Positions 22,496 through 33,420 are shown, numbered from the stretch's first letter. The stretch: DNA of 64,000 nucleotides from Calamus simplicifolius (GCA_900491605.1 UESW01001800.1:52907-116906); one strand, 5' to 3'. Notes: generated by a model not told the origin, from the letters alone. Translations and numbers: made by a program.

Positions 22496-24000
22496 ATGAC
22501 AGACCGAGGTAGATCTATCCCTGACGGACATAGCCCTGCTGCGTCACATCCCACTACCAGGCCTGACGCACGGACTTCCGCCTCTCCAGGCGTCGACGCT
22601 CACCCTGTATTTTCCTCTACCCGATTGGCGCAAACCTCCGAGAGTTCTTCTATGGTCGGTCGCACCGTACTTCGATTGGATGCCGATGGGATGTAAGTAT
22701 ATACTAATTATAACTATATGTTTATTTTTTTAAATTAATTACTTATTTTAATTAGTTTTTAACAGCTTTATTGAGCAGCATACTGTATCGAGCCAGATCA
22801 GCTTTATATTTCAAAGCCATGCTGATCCCAGTGGCTACGATTGGCACCATGTATCTGCGGCCACAAGGGAGTTTTATTTTTCAGAGTTTTAGGTAAACTT
22901 TTTAAATACATTTTATAACTGATATAAACTTTTCTAATCTTAATATATTATGAAAATAACTGTTTATTTCAATGCAGAAGAAGTTTACGTGGGACCCTAC
23001 TATCCATGATGCCATTAGAGGAATGCTCTTGCGGCACGCCGATACTCTGACATGCTTTATTGTTGGAGGAGTTCGGGTGACCATCCAGGGCATGTACCAG
23101 AGGGTATTTGGCCCAGCTAACAGATGGCATGGCAGTCCCAGGCATGGATCAGGAGGTCCCCATCAGCCAGCACTAACCGCCGATCTGAGAAGGGCGGTCG
23201 TGGCACGGGCGTCTCCTGTCACACTGCTGGTTCCATTTCAATTCAGGAGCACAGGCATCGTATGGTAAGAAACCATAAACAATTTAAATACTAATTTAGT
23301 CATTAAAAATACTTGCATTTATATTCTTTCTTTTGCTTTTGTAGTCCGAGCAGGAGAGAAAAGATCCTGATGAGTTTCGTCTATTCAGGGCGACACACAC
23401 CAGGAAGGACGGTTCCTAGGTCGATACACGATCACGGGAGATTGGGGTAAGAAATTGAATTTATATTTTATTTATTTAATTTCTAATATTTTATTTAGCT
23501 TTATATATTGATTCATTTGTCATTGATTTTATAACTCAAATGCACGAGTCAAGGAGCTGCAGTCTCAGGCTTTACAGGTCGACTCTACTGATGGGGGGCC
23601 GCCGTCGAACTCTCACCAAGAGAGTCGACGTGTGTTTTTGGAGGCTGTTGGTGCCCAGCCGCGAGACCGTAGGGTCTATGGTTTGGGCACCAGAGCTTTC
23701 AGATATTTTCCGCATCAGGGCTCCAGTTCGCGTGGTTCTGGCGATATTCCTCCCAAACAGATAGACGACATCCGGAGATCTATCAAGGAGGAAGTTCGCG
23801 AGGAGGTTCGGGAGGAGCTCTCAAAGATGAGAGAGCAGATGTGTCAGTTGCAGGATTTTAGTTCGTCACCTATCATAGGGTTTATCCCAGCCTCCGCAGC
23901 CTCCACAGCCGCCTGCAGACACATGATGTATTTTTTTTTTCACTACTTGATGTATTTTTTTAGTTTTTCTCTTTTGTATATGAAAAATTTAAATAATTAA
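22496..24000 (+). pseudogene. TNP1-like (Transposase_24, Ptta/En/Spm) gene
   Basis: Five exons can be traced with GT-AG borders. A Ser/Pro/Thr-rich N-terminus starts at 22496 and a short exon lies near 22766-22892. The core exon begins at 22978 with KKFTWDPTIHDAIRG. An exon at about 23345-23445 has the family signature FRLFRATHTRKDGS, with a TAG replacing the Trp that normally follows. The last exon begins near 23535 with a GLGTRAFRYF block and a Glu/Arg-rich coiled coil. A second nonsense codon sits at the splice junction near 22892. By analogy with En/Spm TnpA, the intact protein would bind the subterminal repeats and aid excision. Confidence 0.82.
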
Positions 24001-24239
24001 TAAAATAAATTTTTATCTATTTTTAAAAATTTTGTAATGGTTGTTTTGGTCAATTGTATTAGCAATTACATTGTATTAGCAAGTTTAATTTATAATATTT
24101 AATTTTTTAAATAAATATATTAATTTCCTTTATAAATTAAAAATTAATTTATTTTGCTTTTTTTAAAAAATAAATAAATTAATTACAATGCTATTTTTTG
24201 TCGCAATTAATTTAAAAAATTAATAATTATGTTATTTTA

Positions 24240-24785
24240 ATTTTTTTAAAAAATTAAATTAACTTGTTAACGATGCAATTATGACAAGATTTTATGTCGC
24301 AAATATTTTTAAAAAAATTATTTTTAATGTAACGATGCATTAGTATGCGTCGCAATTATTTTTAAAAAATTAAATATTAAATTAATTTATTTTTTTAAAA
24401 TATAAATTCATTAATTAGCGACGCTATTTTTTATCACAATTAATTTTAAAAAATTTTAAAAAAAATTTTAAATTTTTTTTAAAAAAAATTTATTAATTAG
24501 CGACTCAATTGCGACGAAATTGTCTGTCACAACTTTTTTAAAAAAATTATTTTTAATTAGTGACGCATTCAGTATGAGTCGCAATATTACGACGCATTTA
24601 GTTGCGTCGCAATATATTGCGACACATTTAGTGCGTCGCAGAGAGTCGCTGTTAAGCGATGCAACTGCGACAAATTGAGATTGCGTCGACCATTTTAGCA
24701 ACGCCTTAATTGCGTCGCTAAACAAGCTATAGCGACGCATTTGCGATGCATTTGGGCGTCGCTATATTTTTATTTTCTTGTAGTG
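24240..24785 (+). repeat. CACTA right subterminal repeats and terminus
   Basis: GCGACGCA/TGCGTCGC motifs and variants recur in both orientations, most densely at 24590-24770, and end in ttttcttgtagtg at 24785. The AT-rich bases 24001-24240 between the last gene and these repeats contain no gene. Confidence 0.85.
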
Positions 24786-25062
24786 TAATTTCATGATTAA
24801 ACATTTTAGACCATAAATCAAAATAAAATAATTTGGTTTGGCCTTTTTTTAAGCCCTTCGGACTAGATATTTTAAAAACTAGGCAAAAATATACTTCTGT
24901 CCTCAAACTTTTACACAAAATTTATTTTGATTCTTAGTTTTTCAATTGTTACAATTTAATCCTTTATACTTTAAGAATATTACATTCCTAATATCACATT
25001 ACATGAGAACAGTGAAAATTGATGGAATATTTGATATATCATCCTAACGAGAATATATGGAT

Positions 25063-25518
25063 TGGGGATGGCAACAAAGAAGGTAGGGAATCCCAATCCT
25101 TCTCTTCAAGTCCGCCAAAAAAAATATTTTCATCCCTGCCTCATTCCCTTAAAGTGGGATTTTTTCATTCCCATCACATAGGGGAATGATAAATCTCCAT
25201 ATCCACCTTATCCTCCTTTCATCCTCATTCCATCCAGCCCCATCCTTCCCTTAATAACATATATAAATTTTTAATAAAAATTATTAAGATAATTGTATAG
25301 ATATAAAAATATATAAAAATACTAGAGTATTTAAGTATAAGACCAATAGGGCAAGGATAGAATAGAGATATACTTATTTCTATTTTACTCTACTCTGGCT
25401 AATAAAGACAAAAATAATTTTTGTCCTTATCTCCATCCTTATAAAATGTAAAAAATCTTTGTTCCAAATATGACAAAGTGAATCTTCGCTTTATAGGTTG
25501 AAATTATCATCTTTAATA
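25063..25518. mobile_element. MITE-like element with GGGATGGCAA termini
   Basis: The left end ggggatggcaac is matched, most clearly in the duplicate copy at 11403-11413 (aattgccatccc), by an inverted right end. In this copy the right end is decayed to aattatcatcttt. It is non-coding. The termini resemble those of hAT-type non-autonomous elements. In the other copy the left half is replaced by the gypsy-1 LTR. Confidence 0.5.
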
Positions 25519-25907
25519 GGGATTTTTACTTATCCAACAAGTTATGATATAGTTCATATGTTCATATCCGAATGACATATAAATAATTATGTTAATTTTA
25601 TTTGAGCTTACGTAATGGGACGTTAGGAATGCACTATATAACAATTGAGAGTTTGGGAACCAAAATAAATTTTGAGTGGAGATCTGAGGATCAAAAGTAT
25701 ATTTTACGCCATGAAGGGTCTCATCCGAGTTCCTCTCAATTAATTACATGACATTGCAATAAATTCTTGGTTGCTTGATTGAACTTTAAACATATAGTGT
25801 GCAATTCAAGAACTAACATGAGGTGGTTGCTACCTGGCAAAAGTGAAATTGCATGCAATAATAGGGCTCCAATTCTCAGCCTTGGCTAGCCATGCAGCGC
25901 AGGCACC

Positions 25908-26745
25908 TAGGGATGGCAATTTTCCCGTTTGGCCGTTTACCCAGCCAGTACCGTTTTTAACGGGTCGGAGAAAATATATTTAAATTTTAAATATATTATA
26001 TTATATTAAAAAAATAAAAAAAATATTATATTAAATGCCCCATCCGCCATCCCCGTTTATCCATTTTTGTCCCGTCTCTTGTTCTTCCTTCTTTCACGCA
26101 AGTAATGCAACTGTCTCTTGCTCTTCTTTCTAATATGAAGTTTTGAAGAATCTGAATATCAAACCAGATAGCTCCATCATCTACTTTGCCAATCGCTGCC
26201 CCATCGACCCCCTCCAACATCTTTATCTTTCTTTGGTATGCTCATCTTTATCCTTTATTTTTAAAGAAAGATATCTCTGTTTTAAAATTTGAATGTATTC
26301 TTTTTTTTTACGATTGTTGCTTATTGTTTGCTACCAAGTTATAAATTTTTTTTTTGCAGATTATTCTTTTTGAAATGCAATTAGAATGTGATTGATCATT
26401 TCCTATCTAGTTTGTTATTTTGTTAAAGCTAATGTGCATTTATTAATAGGCCTAAATCAAATCATTTCAAAAGTCAAAGAATCTCTTATATGTATCAATA
26501 TTATCGTTTCGTTATTCTCGATTGTACTCTATCTTATCCTAACTAATTTAATTTTTTAAATTTTATTTTTATGTAAACAGGCAAAGGGGTACCCACTGGG
26601 TACCCGTTTGCCCGGTCGGGTATCCCCGTCCCCGCTCCGTTAACTATAACGGCTTAACGGGACGGGGAACGAGGATATTTTTTCTAACGGAGATGGAGAA
26701 CGGTATAGACCGCCCCGGGTCATCCCCGGGCCGTTACCATCCCTA
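25908..26745. mobile_element. non-autonomous hAT-like element
   Basis: The ends TAGGGATGG and CCATCCCTA are perfect 9-bp inverted repeats. The flanks caggcacc and ccggcact are an 8-bp target duplication with two mismatches, the length expected for hAT elements. The interior is 838 bp with GC-rich terminal zones (acgggtcgg, gggtacccgtttgcccggtcgg) and an AT-rich middle. It encodes no transposase. It is absent from the corresponding place in copy 1, so it inserted after the duplication or was lost there. Confidence 0.75.
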
Positions 26746-27825
26746 CCGGCACTGGCGAGTATCTGGTCAAAGGAAAAAAGTATTCACTATCAAACAAAGA
26801 AGAACGTTCAACAAGAAGTAGATGTTGCTTGACAGAAGCGAAACTACGTGTATGAAGTCGCAGAGCTCCAATTTGTTGCCTTAACGACGGCCATACGGCG
26901 CTGATGAGTGTCTCGTCAAACGAAAGTTAAAAGTTTTCGCTATCAAATGCATTGAAAATTCGTCTCCTTGTGCTGGTGATCAATAGCGACCTTGTCCCAC
27001 CGCCGAAGACTTTTTTTTGATAATCTAAACAATCAACACCATCGCCACGCCGGCGGCCTATGCTCCCTTACCCTTTGCTCTGGCCTCTTGGTATTCTCCT
27101 CTTCCTCATGTTCTCCTATTTTTTACATTTATTTATTTTTGTTGGTAATAAACGGTCAACTCGCCCGATGAAGCAGATATTTATAAGGCTAAAATTTTCC
27201 CAAGTTAGCTACATTGTAACCTGCTGAGACCCATTAATATTATATTTAAAAAATATTACATTTTTTATGTTTTGTTACATAAAATCAATTAAAATTAATA
27301 AAATAAGTAACAGGGCATCTAAATGCAAACATATGAATTAATTGGCAGATAAGCTATTTCATCAATTTTAACTAACTTTATAAAATAAAATATTAAAAAT
27401 ATAATATTTTTAAAATATAAGAGATTAAATATAACAAATAAAAGTTTGAAGAAGTCCAAAAATGAATAAGATCGAATCATCAAAATTTTAACATGGTCAT
27501 CAAAAAAAAAATGATAAATGCATTTATAAGTATTTAAAAATAATTTTATTTGAAATATATGATTTACTAAAGCATTTCTATTTATTATGCTAACAATGGT
27601 ACGAACGAATATGTACGGCATGAATGGATAAGAACGGTAAAAATAGATCACGCTAACATAAAAAATAATTAAAAATTTTTTAAAAAATAATTAAGTCGCT
27701 CTAGCTACGAGCTAGCATGCAGGACAGATTTGGCACGGGACGACTTGATTTTCTGCCGGTCTGATCGTGTGAGGCCGTCTCCAGATCGGCACTACGGTCG
27801 GAGAGGGATTTTTTTTTTTTTTGTT

Positions 27826-28125
27826 AACGTCCTCAAGCTCTCGCAACATTGGGTTGCTCAGCCTAACTCCAAACCTAAAGCTATTGCGTGCGATTCAAAA
27901 ACCAAACTTCAGGCCGATGCTGCGTGCCAGAAGCGGAACTGCGTGCAATAGCTGTGTTCGGAAATCCGGCGGCCTTGGCCGGCAATCCGGCGCTGGTGAG
28001 CCTCCTCGCGTCTAAAGTGGCAAGATAAAACAAAAATGAACGTTGAACATCAAGCGTTGAAAATTTGTCCCTTGGGCCAATGAACAACGACCTCCATCCT
28101 CCCACCGCCTAAGACTTTTTTTTGG
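27826..28125. repeat. local duplication, diverged third copy
   Basis: Blocks such as gggttgctcag, gtgcgattcaaaaaccaaac, aagcggaactgcgtgc, gaaaatttgtccc and caacgacctcc follow the same order as in copy 1 (about 11670-11950) and copy 2. Identity is clearly lower than between copies 1 and 2. No gene is visible. Confidence 0.6.
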
Positions 28126-28507
28126 GAATCTTATCATTCGCCCTTCCGAAAAGATGGATCTTATGCTGGTTCTTGGGAATCGTCGTCATCATCTCAGTGG
28201 TCGAAAAAGACTACGTAGTAAATGGAAATGAGCGCCTCTGAAAGGGTCGAGGTGGAGGAGCAACAGGTGATATCTGGAGGAGGGGGAGGAGTAGGAGGAG
28301 GAGGTGGTGGAGGGAGAGGTACATGGAAGAATTATTAAACATCATAAAACTACTGAGACATGAACCTGTTCTTTGCATATAGCAATCCAAATCATGTGGC
28401 AGTTCATAAATGGACCCTCTCTCTCTCTCTCTCTATTTTTTTTTTCTTTTCTTCCTATCATACATTCATTCTTACATGGCTAAAACTCAATTTATTTTTT
28501 TGTGTAG
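28126..28507. other. low-complexity spacer with GGA-rich and CT tracts
   Basis: A purine-rich GGA/GGT stretch lies at about 28250-28325 and an uninterrupted (CT)n run of 9-10 units at 28416-28434. No gene is seen. Confidence 0.7.
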
Positions 28508-28666
28508 TGTTGAGAGGTAAAATCGTTGTGTGTCAATAATCGTGCACATGGCTAGGGCTAGCCCTGATTCCTACCCACTGTGCGACATTCGCTCGAGATA
28601 AGTCAGCCTCGGTAAGTTGAGGCGCCTTAGCCCCTCACCGAACCAAGGACTCCCAAGGCGCGAATC

Positions 28667-28868
28667 ACATCTCTCGGTCCCAGCCGAGCTATACCATCTC
28701 TCGGCCCCAGCCGAGCTGCGCCATCTCTCGGCCCCAGCCAAGCTATACTATCTCTCAGTTCCAGCCAAGCTATATCTTCTCTCGGCCCCAGCCAAGTTAT
28801 GTCATCTCTCGGCCCCAGCCGAGTTATATCATCTCTCGGCCCGAGCCGAGCTATGTCAACTTTCGGTC
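28667..28868. repeat. 27-bp minisatellite in gypsy-2 LTR, 7-8 copies
   Basis: The unit is close to cagccgagctatatcatctc followed by tcggccc, with a 27-bp period (for example 28681 and 28708). It encodes a 9-residue repeat on either strand, which explains the ORFs here. The core CCGAG also occurs in the 48-bp array of gypsy-1. Confidence 0.9.
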
Positions 28869-29178
28869 CCTCTAGCCGATCTCTCCCATCGCTCGGCCTA
28901 GCCCAAGCGATATCTACGCCTCTGCGGAATTTGACGTGGAAGAACCCGAATTCATGAGATTCCAAATAGAAATCATATCCGGAAGTGGCCTAGGACCCGT
29001 GAGAGTGGCCTAGGGCCCTGAAGTCTATGTCCTCACCAAATCATGAGACATCAACAAGATCTCCTAGCCGTCGATCCTCTAACCAATAAGATACGAATCT
29101 TACCGACCTCATAACAAACTGAATTCAGACCCTAACGACTTTCAGGCCCACGACGCCCCTAGGGAATCAGGTGATCCT

Positions 29179-29188
29179 CTATAAATAG
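29179..29188 (+). promoter_or_regulatory. TATA box of gypsy-2 LTR
   Basis: ctataaatag lies about 300 bases before the LTR end, in the orientation of gag-pol. Confidence 0.65.
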
Positions 29189-29486
29189 AGTCGTCTGTCG
29201 ACTCCTCAGGTACGCGCGCACTTTCTCACTAGAACCCTCTCTCCTTTTGCCCTATCTTTGGCCATTAGCGTTCTGCTCTGAGTCCTAGAGGGACTCTTCA
29301 GTGAGAGCCTTCTCCCCATTTTTGTTGATTGCTGATCTCCACTGACTTGAGCGTCGGAGGGTCTTCCGCAGAGGGCCACCCCCAATGCCTCTCGCGTGAG
29401 GACTATTTTGTAGGTCCACCCAAGCGGAGAGCCCACACTGCAGCCCGACCACGCCCGAGTCGGAGGATAGATTTTGGAAGCAACAA

Positions 29487-29505
29487 ATTGGCACTAGAGG
29501 AAGGG
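29487..29505 (+). other. gypsy-2 primer-binding site
   Basis: ATTGGCACTAGAGGAAGGG follows the LTR by one base. It resembles the TTGGCGCTAGAGGAAGGG-type sites I know from Tat-lineage elements. Confidence 0.75.
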
Positions 29506-29570
29506 TCCTCAAGTCCCATAAATTTATGATCCAGGAGATAAGGATCTCGATCTAAAAGATAACTCCTTCC

Positions 29571-29964
29571 ATGGCCAACCGAAGAAAGGCTACTTTCGAA
29601 GCCCGAGATCAGGTCGCCTCCCAAAGGCCTGATCCGGCGAGCAGTGTTGCACTGCCACCACCGCCAGTTAAGACTCCATCACCACTAGCGGCCCCGGTGA
29701 CCCAGGACCAGTTTGCCTCACTGGTCCAGTAAGTCCAGGCTCTGGCCCACCTGATTCAAGGGCACTCCGAAGCCCCCAGTCCGGCTGCTCCTGCCCCTCA
29801 CCCCCCTGAGGAGGATGCAGCCCCTGCTCATCTAGCGACCTCTTCTTCTGCCCGCATGGGGTCGCGGACCTCCCTCGCCGTTCTAGAGAAGCTGAGCTAG
29901 CTCCCCAAGGAGTCCACGATAGAGATCTCCCTAGATCTCGATGGGCCCGATCCCTCTTCCCGGT
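29571..29964 (+). pseudogene. gypsy-2 gag, 5' part
   Basis: Gag starts at ATG 29571 (MANRRKATFEARD...), about 65 bases after the primer-binding site. The N-terminal part is Pro/Ala-rich with a stop near 29728. A frame change then leads into RRSREAELAPQG, which reads directly into the distal part across the copia-1 insertion. The last five bases, ccggt, are duplicated at 37613-37617. Confidence 0.8.
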
Positions 29965-31479
29965 TGTTGGCCCAGATGACAACCCAAGAGGGGGGGGGGG
30001 GTGAATTGGGTTCTTTAAAAAATTTGGCCTTTTAAAAATTGTTTGCTTAAGAAGAATAAAAGCAAATGCAATGTAAATACAAAGTACAGTGAATAAAATA
30101 GAGATAGAGATAGAGTCAATGGAAGCACAGCAAACACAAAGATTTTATAGTGGTTCGGTGTATCCAACACCTACATCCACTCCCAAGATCCTACTTGGGT
30201 CCACACTATAATCTCTCGATTACAGCCGAGTTGTTTTACAAGTTCACAACTCAAACTTATTGTTTTACCCGGGATCACAACGAACCCAGCCGGTTTTTCG
30301 GGCTCACCAGCACAAAACCCAAGACTCAAGCAAAACTAGCTTGACCCGAGGTTAACAACCTCCACTAGTTCAATCCCCTTTGATTGAACTAGGCACAACA
30401 AGTATATAAATGTTTTACAAATTTTCACAGCTCCTTAATGAGCAATATTCAAAGAAAAGTAAATAGGTTTAGAAAAGCCTGATTTGAAGTTGTTTGGCTT
30501 TGAGCTTTTCTTCTTTTCTTCTTTTCCTCTTCTCCTTGCTGGGTTGAATCAAGCCTCAGCTCCGATTCTTCACAGTGGATGCAGTTGAGAAGATTGAAAA
30601 GATGGTCTCTTTCTTCTAGATGAGAATCCTCCGATTTTCCTCTATTTGAACGGCTTGGATTCTTCTTTGAGCTTTGTGGAGTGGAAGGTTTGAAATTGAA
30701 AGCTCCTCTCTTGGATATACGGCTCAAGACTTCTCGGATTTTGATTTTTGATTGTGTCTATCCATTTCTATCTCTTTCTATATATTTTCAAACGGTTGTT
30801 TTTCTCCCTTTTTATAGATTTTCCTTTGATTCATTTTTGGGTGAAATCTAGCCGTTGGAGTGTACCTGAAAGGATTTTCCATTCATAAAAAATAGCCGTT
30901 AGATGTCAGAAATCAAAAATATTACCGTTAGAGCTGATCTGGCATTTTTGATTTTTTGTCCAGGTGGGTTGGAGTCGGCTCCTAGCTTTTCAGGTGTCGG
31001 CTCCGAATCGTTTTTCCATAAATAGTAAATTCTGAGTTCATCGTGGAGTCGGCTCCGCAAAAGCAAGTGTCGGCTCGCCGTCGTCAGGTGTCAGCTCCCG
31101 AAAACTGAAGGTGTCGGCTCCAGGATGCTCAGAAAAATCATCGCTCTGTTCCAGCATCGGAGTCGGCTCCAGACACAGTAAAGTGTCGACTCCGAAACCT
31201 TAGGTGTCGGCTCCGAAACTCTAGGTGTCGGCTCCAGGTTATATCAAAAATTAGATTAAAATTGAATTGGCCATGGGGTCGGCTCCAGACATTCTAGGTG
31301 TCGACTCCAAGCTCTGAAACTTTAAAATCTCTGATTTGTATATGATTCAAAAATCATTTCTTAATTCCTTTAAATTGATCAAATAAATTTAAGTCCTGAA
31401 CACTTATGAAATCCATTAGTAATCAAATGAATATACTCAATTCCTTTATTAATCATCAAAATCAATGAGTGGATCAACA
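29965..31479 (-). repeat. copia-1 3' LTR
   Basis: It begins tgttggcccagatg and ends gtggatcaaca on the plus strand, and is 1515 bp long. A run of 12 G lies about 25 bases from the terminus. A TATA-like ctataaaaaggg occurs on the minus strand at about 30819-30807. The motif gtcggctcc recurs about a dozen times at 30975-31300. Confidence 0.93.
30975..31310. repeat. GTCGGCTCC-repeat block in copia-1 LTR
   Basis: Short units gagtcggctcc/gtgtcggctcc, spaced from about 20 to 50 bases, recur through the U3 part of the LTR. The same block is present in the other LTR (37105-37440) and, drifted towards the palindromic gagtcgactc, in the related LTR at 57835-58160. Confidence 0.85.
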
Positions 31480-31495
31480 ATCTCCCCCTTTTTGA
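31480..31495 (-). other. copia-1 polypurine tract
   Basis: The minus strand reads aaaaagggggagat directly before the LTR start TGTTGATCC. The following 31496-32013 is a non-coding AT-rich stretch before the coiled-coil ORF. Confidence 0.8.
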
Positions 31496-32013
31496 TGATT
31501 ATAAAAACATTGAGTATATGCATAGAATTCTTAAAGAGAATATCAAGGAAGTGATCTTTACGAGTAAGCTCCCCCTGAATAAGGTAGCTTCTCTTATGAA
31601 GTTCAAATTCAAATTATTCTTCCTCTTTGATACTTAAGATTTTTTGTGCATAGACAATTCAATTCAATTATCAATTCATATCAATAACTCAACATCATAT
31701 CAATCAATTAACATTCTCAACTATAATTCTTTCCATAATTTAATTTTCTCCCTCTTAATGCATATACAATTCTAATTTTCTCCCCCTTTTTTGTAATCAA
31801 CAAAAAGGTAAAGAATTTTACTGCATCAAAGGATAATTGCATCAAAAGATAATCAAAAGTCAAATAAAAACTTTTCATTCATTAATATAAGCTTCACTAC
31901 ATCAACATATTGTCAAGTATTACATAATTCTCTCCCTCTTTTACATTTCATTATATTAACTTCATTACATCAAAATGTAAACAACATTTTAACAAGATTG
32001 AACATAAACAACA

Positions 32014-32691
32014 TCAAAAGTTCTTTCTAACTATTCTTGTTAAATGGTCTACTATATTTTTCATTCCATCACATTGAAGTCTAACATAATCTTTTAGTCT
32101 CTCATCCACAAATGTGCAAGCTGTTGTGATTTTGTCTTGAAGTTCGACGTTGCACTTTGAATAAGTTTCACCATCTCCACAAATTTCTTTAAGCTCTTCA
32201 AAGATGTTCTTCAAATCACCATTTAAAGATTCTGCGGAGGTGTTGAGAGTTGATTCAATCTTTGCAATCCGATCATCAAGGGAGTAAAGTGATTCTTTTA
32301 AATTCATAAATTTACTGTCAAACTCATCCTTCTGAGATGCAAACAGACTTTTTAATTGCACCATTTGAAGGTCTGAGAATCTAGTCGAAGAAGTGGATGG
32401 TTGATCATAAACTTCTTCATTTATAAATCCATTTAAGAATGCGCTTTTAACATCCATTTGAAATAAATTTATATGCATATGACATGCAAATGCAAGTAAC
32501 AATCTAATTGCTTCAAGTCTAGCTACAGGTGCAAAAGTCTCATCAAAATCAATTCCTTCTTCTTGATTATATCCTTTTGCAACTAGTCTAGCTTTGTTTC
32601 TTATTACTATACCATTTTCGTCTAATTTATTTCTAAATACCCATTTTGATCCTATTACAGAATGATCCTTAGGTCTATCTACTAATGTCAA
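32014..32691 (-). pseudogene. copia-1 truncated reverse transcriptase fused in frame to a coiled-coil ORF
   Basis: The first about 95 codons are the start of a copia reverse transcriptase: [49 protein letters not shown]. At FINEEVY, where the family continues into the palm domain with YVDD, the frame runs instead into a Ser-rich stretch and a helical region ([49 protein letters not shown]). The same helical protein appears without the RT part at 59034-59534, so it is a separate ORF of this family normally lying between pol and the 3' LTR. A deletion fused the two. Its function is unknown; Sire elements carry an env-like coiled-coil ORF in this place. Confidence 0.85.
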
Positions 32692-33420
32692 AACATTATT
32701 TTCTTGTGAATTGATTTAATTCTTCTTGCATGGCTAACATCCAGTTATTATCTTTTTTAGCTTCTTCAATAGTTTTTGGTTCAATTTGAGATACAAATGC
32801 AAGATGATTATTGATGTTTCTCATTGATGATCTAGTTCTTACTCCTTGAGATGGATCACCTATAATTAATTCTCTTGGATGACCATAGGCATATCTCCAA
32901 TCTCTAGGTAGATCTATATCATTACGATTTCTATCAATAACATCAACACTAGGAGAATCATTATCTTTAGCTTCTTGTTCATGATCTGAAGATACATCTA
33001 TATTTAATTTTTCAATGTCTCTTTCTAGAATGTTTGTATCTTCCTCATCATCAATCTTTTTAGAACTTGATGCTAAAGATTCATCAAAGATTACATGAAT
33101 AGATTCTTCTACTATTAAGTTTCTCTTGTTAAAAACTCTATAAGCTTTACTTGATGTTGAATATCCTAAGAATATGCCTTCATCAGATTTTGCATCAAAT
33201 TTTCCTAGGTTATCTTTGCCATTATTGTGAATGAAACACTTACAACTAAATGCATGAAAGTAGCTTATGTTTGGTTTTCTATTATTCCAAAGTTCATAAG
33301 GTGTTTTCTTAATGATTGGCCTAATTAAAGCTCTATTAAGGATGTAACATGCCGTGTTTATAGCTTCTGCCCAAAAATATTTTGTAAGTTGCTTTCACAT
33401 AGCATGGTACGGGCCATGTC
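32692..33420 (-). pseudogene. copia-1 integrase C-terminal and linker, decayed
   Basis: Fragments of the integrase C-terminal region and the linker to reverse transcriptase can be followed on the minus strand. Examples are the stretch after RKNRTL and [18 protein letters not shown] just before reverse transcriptase. There are many stops and frame changes and no long open frame. Confidence 0.6.

Larger units (their letters stand above)
15440..24785 (+). mobile_element. CACTA (En/Spm) DNA transposon with internal satellite
   Basis: The left end CACTACAAGAAAAT at 15440 is matched by its exact inverse at the right end (24772-24785). Both sides are flanked by TAA (15437-15439 and 24786-24788), the three-base target duplication of this superfamily. 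The element is 9346 bp long. It contains subterminal repeats built on GCGACGCA, a 4-kb array of an 85-bp satellite, the 3' two-thirds of a TNP2-type transposase gene and a TNP1-like (Transposase_24) gene. Both genes are broken, so the element would depend on a transposase supplied elsewhere. Confidence 0.95.
25060..27597. repeat. local duplication, copy 2
   Basis: It matches 11193-12575 in direct orientation; the distance between matching ends is about 15.0 kb. Copy 2 is longer because it contains a hAT-like insertion (25908-26745) and an extra diverged block (about 26754-26890) resembling the sequence to its left. No gene is visible. The 275 bases from 24786 to 25060 show no feature. Confidence 0.82.
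28508..29485 (+). repeat. gypsy-2 5' LTR
   Basis: The right border is firm: it ends ...GAAGCAACA just before the primer-binding site. The left border at TGTTGAGAGG (28508) is inferred from the matching TGTTG/CAACA inverted ends, since no second LTR is available. It holds a 27-bp minisatellite, a TATA box at 29179-29188 and a C/T-rich leader. Confidence 0.65.

Noticed and set aside
27319..27651. 110-codon minus-strand ORF with a hydrophobic, transmembrane-like product
   Set aside because: It lies in AT-rich duplicated non-coding DNA; the Phe/Ile/Tyr/Lys-rich peptide is what such DNA gives by chance and copy 1 does not preserve it.
28617..28965. ORFs with LSAPAELYH-type repeats on both strands
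   Set aside because: They come from the 27-bp minisatellite in the gypsy-2 LTR.
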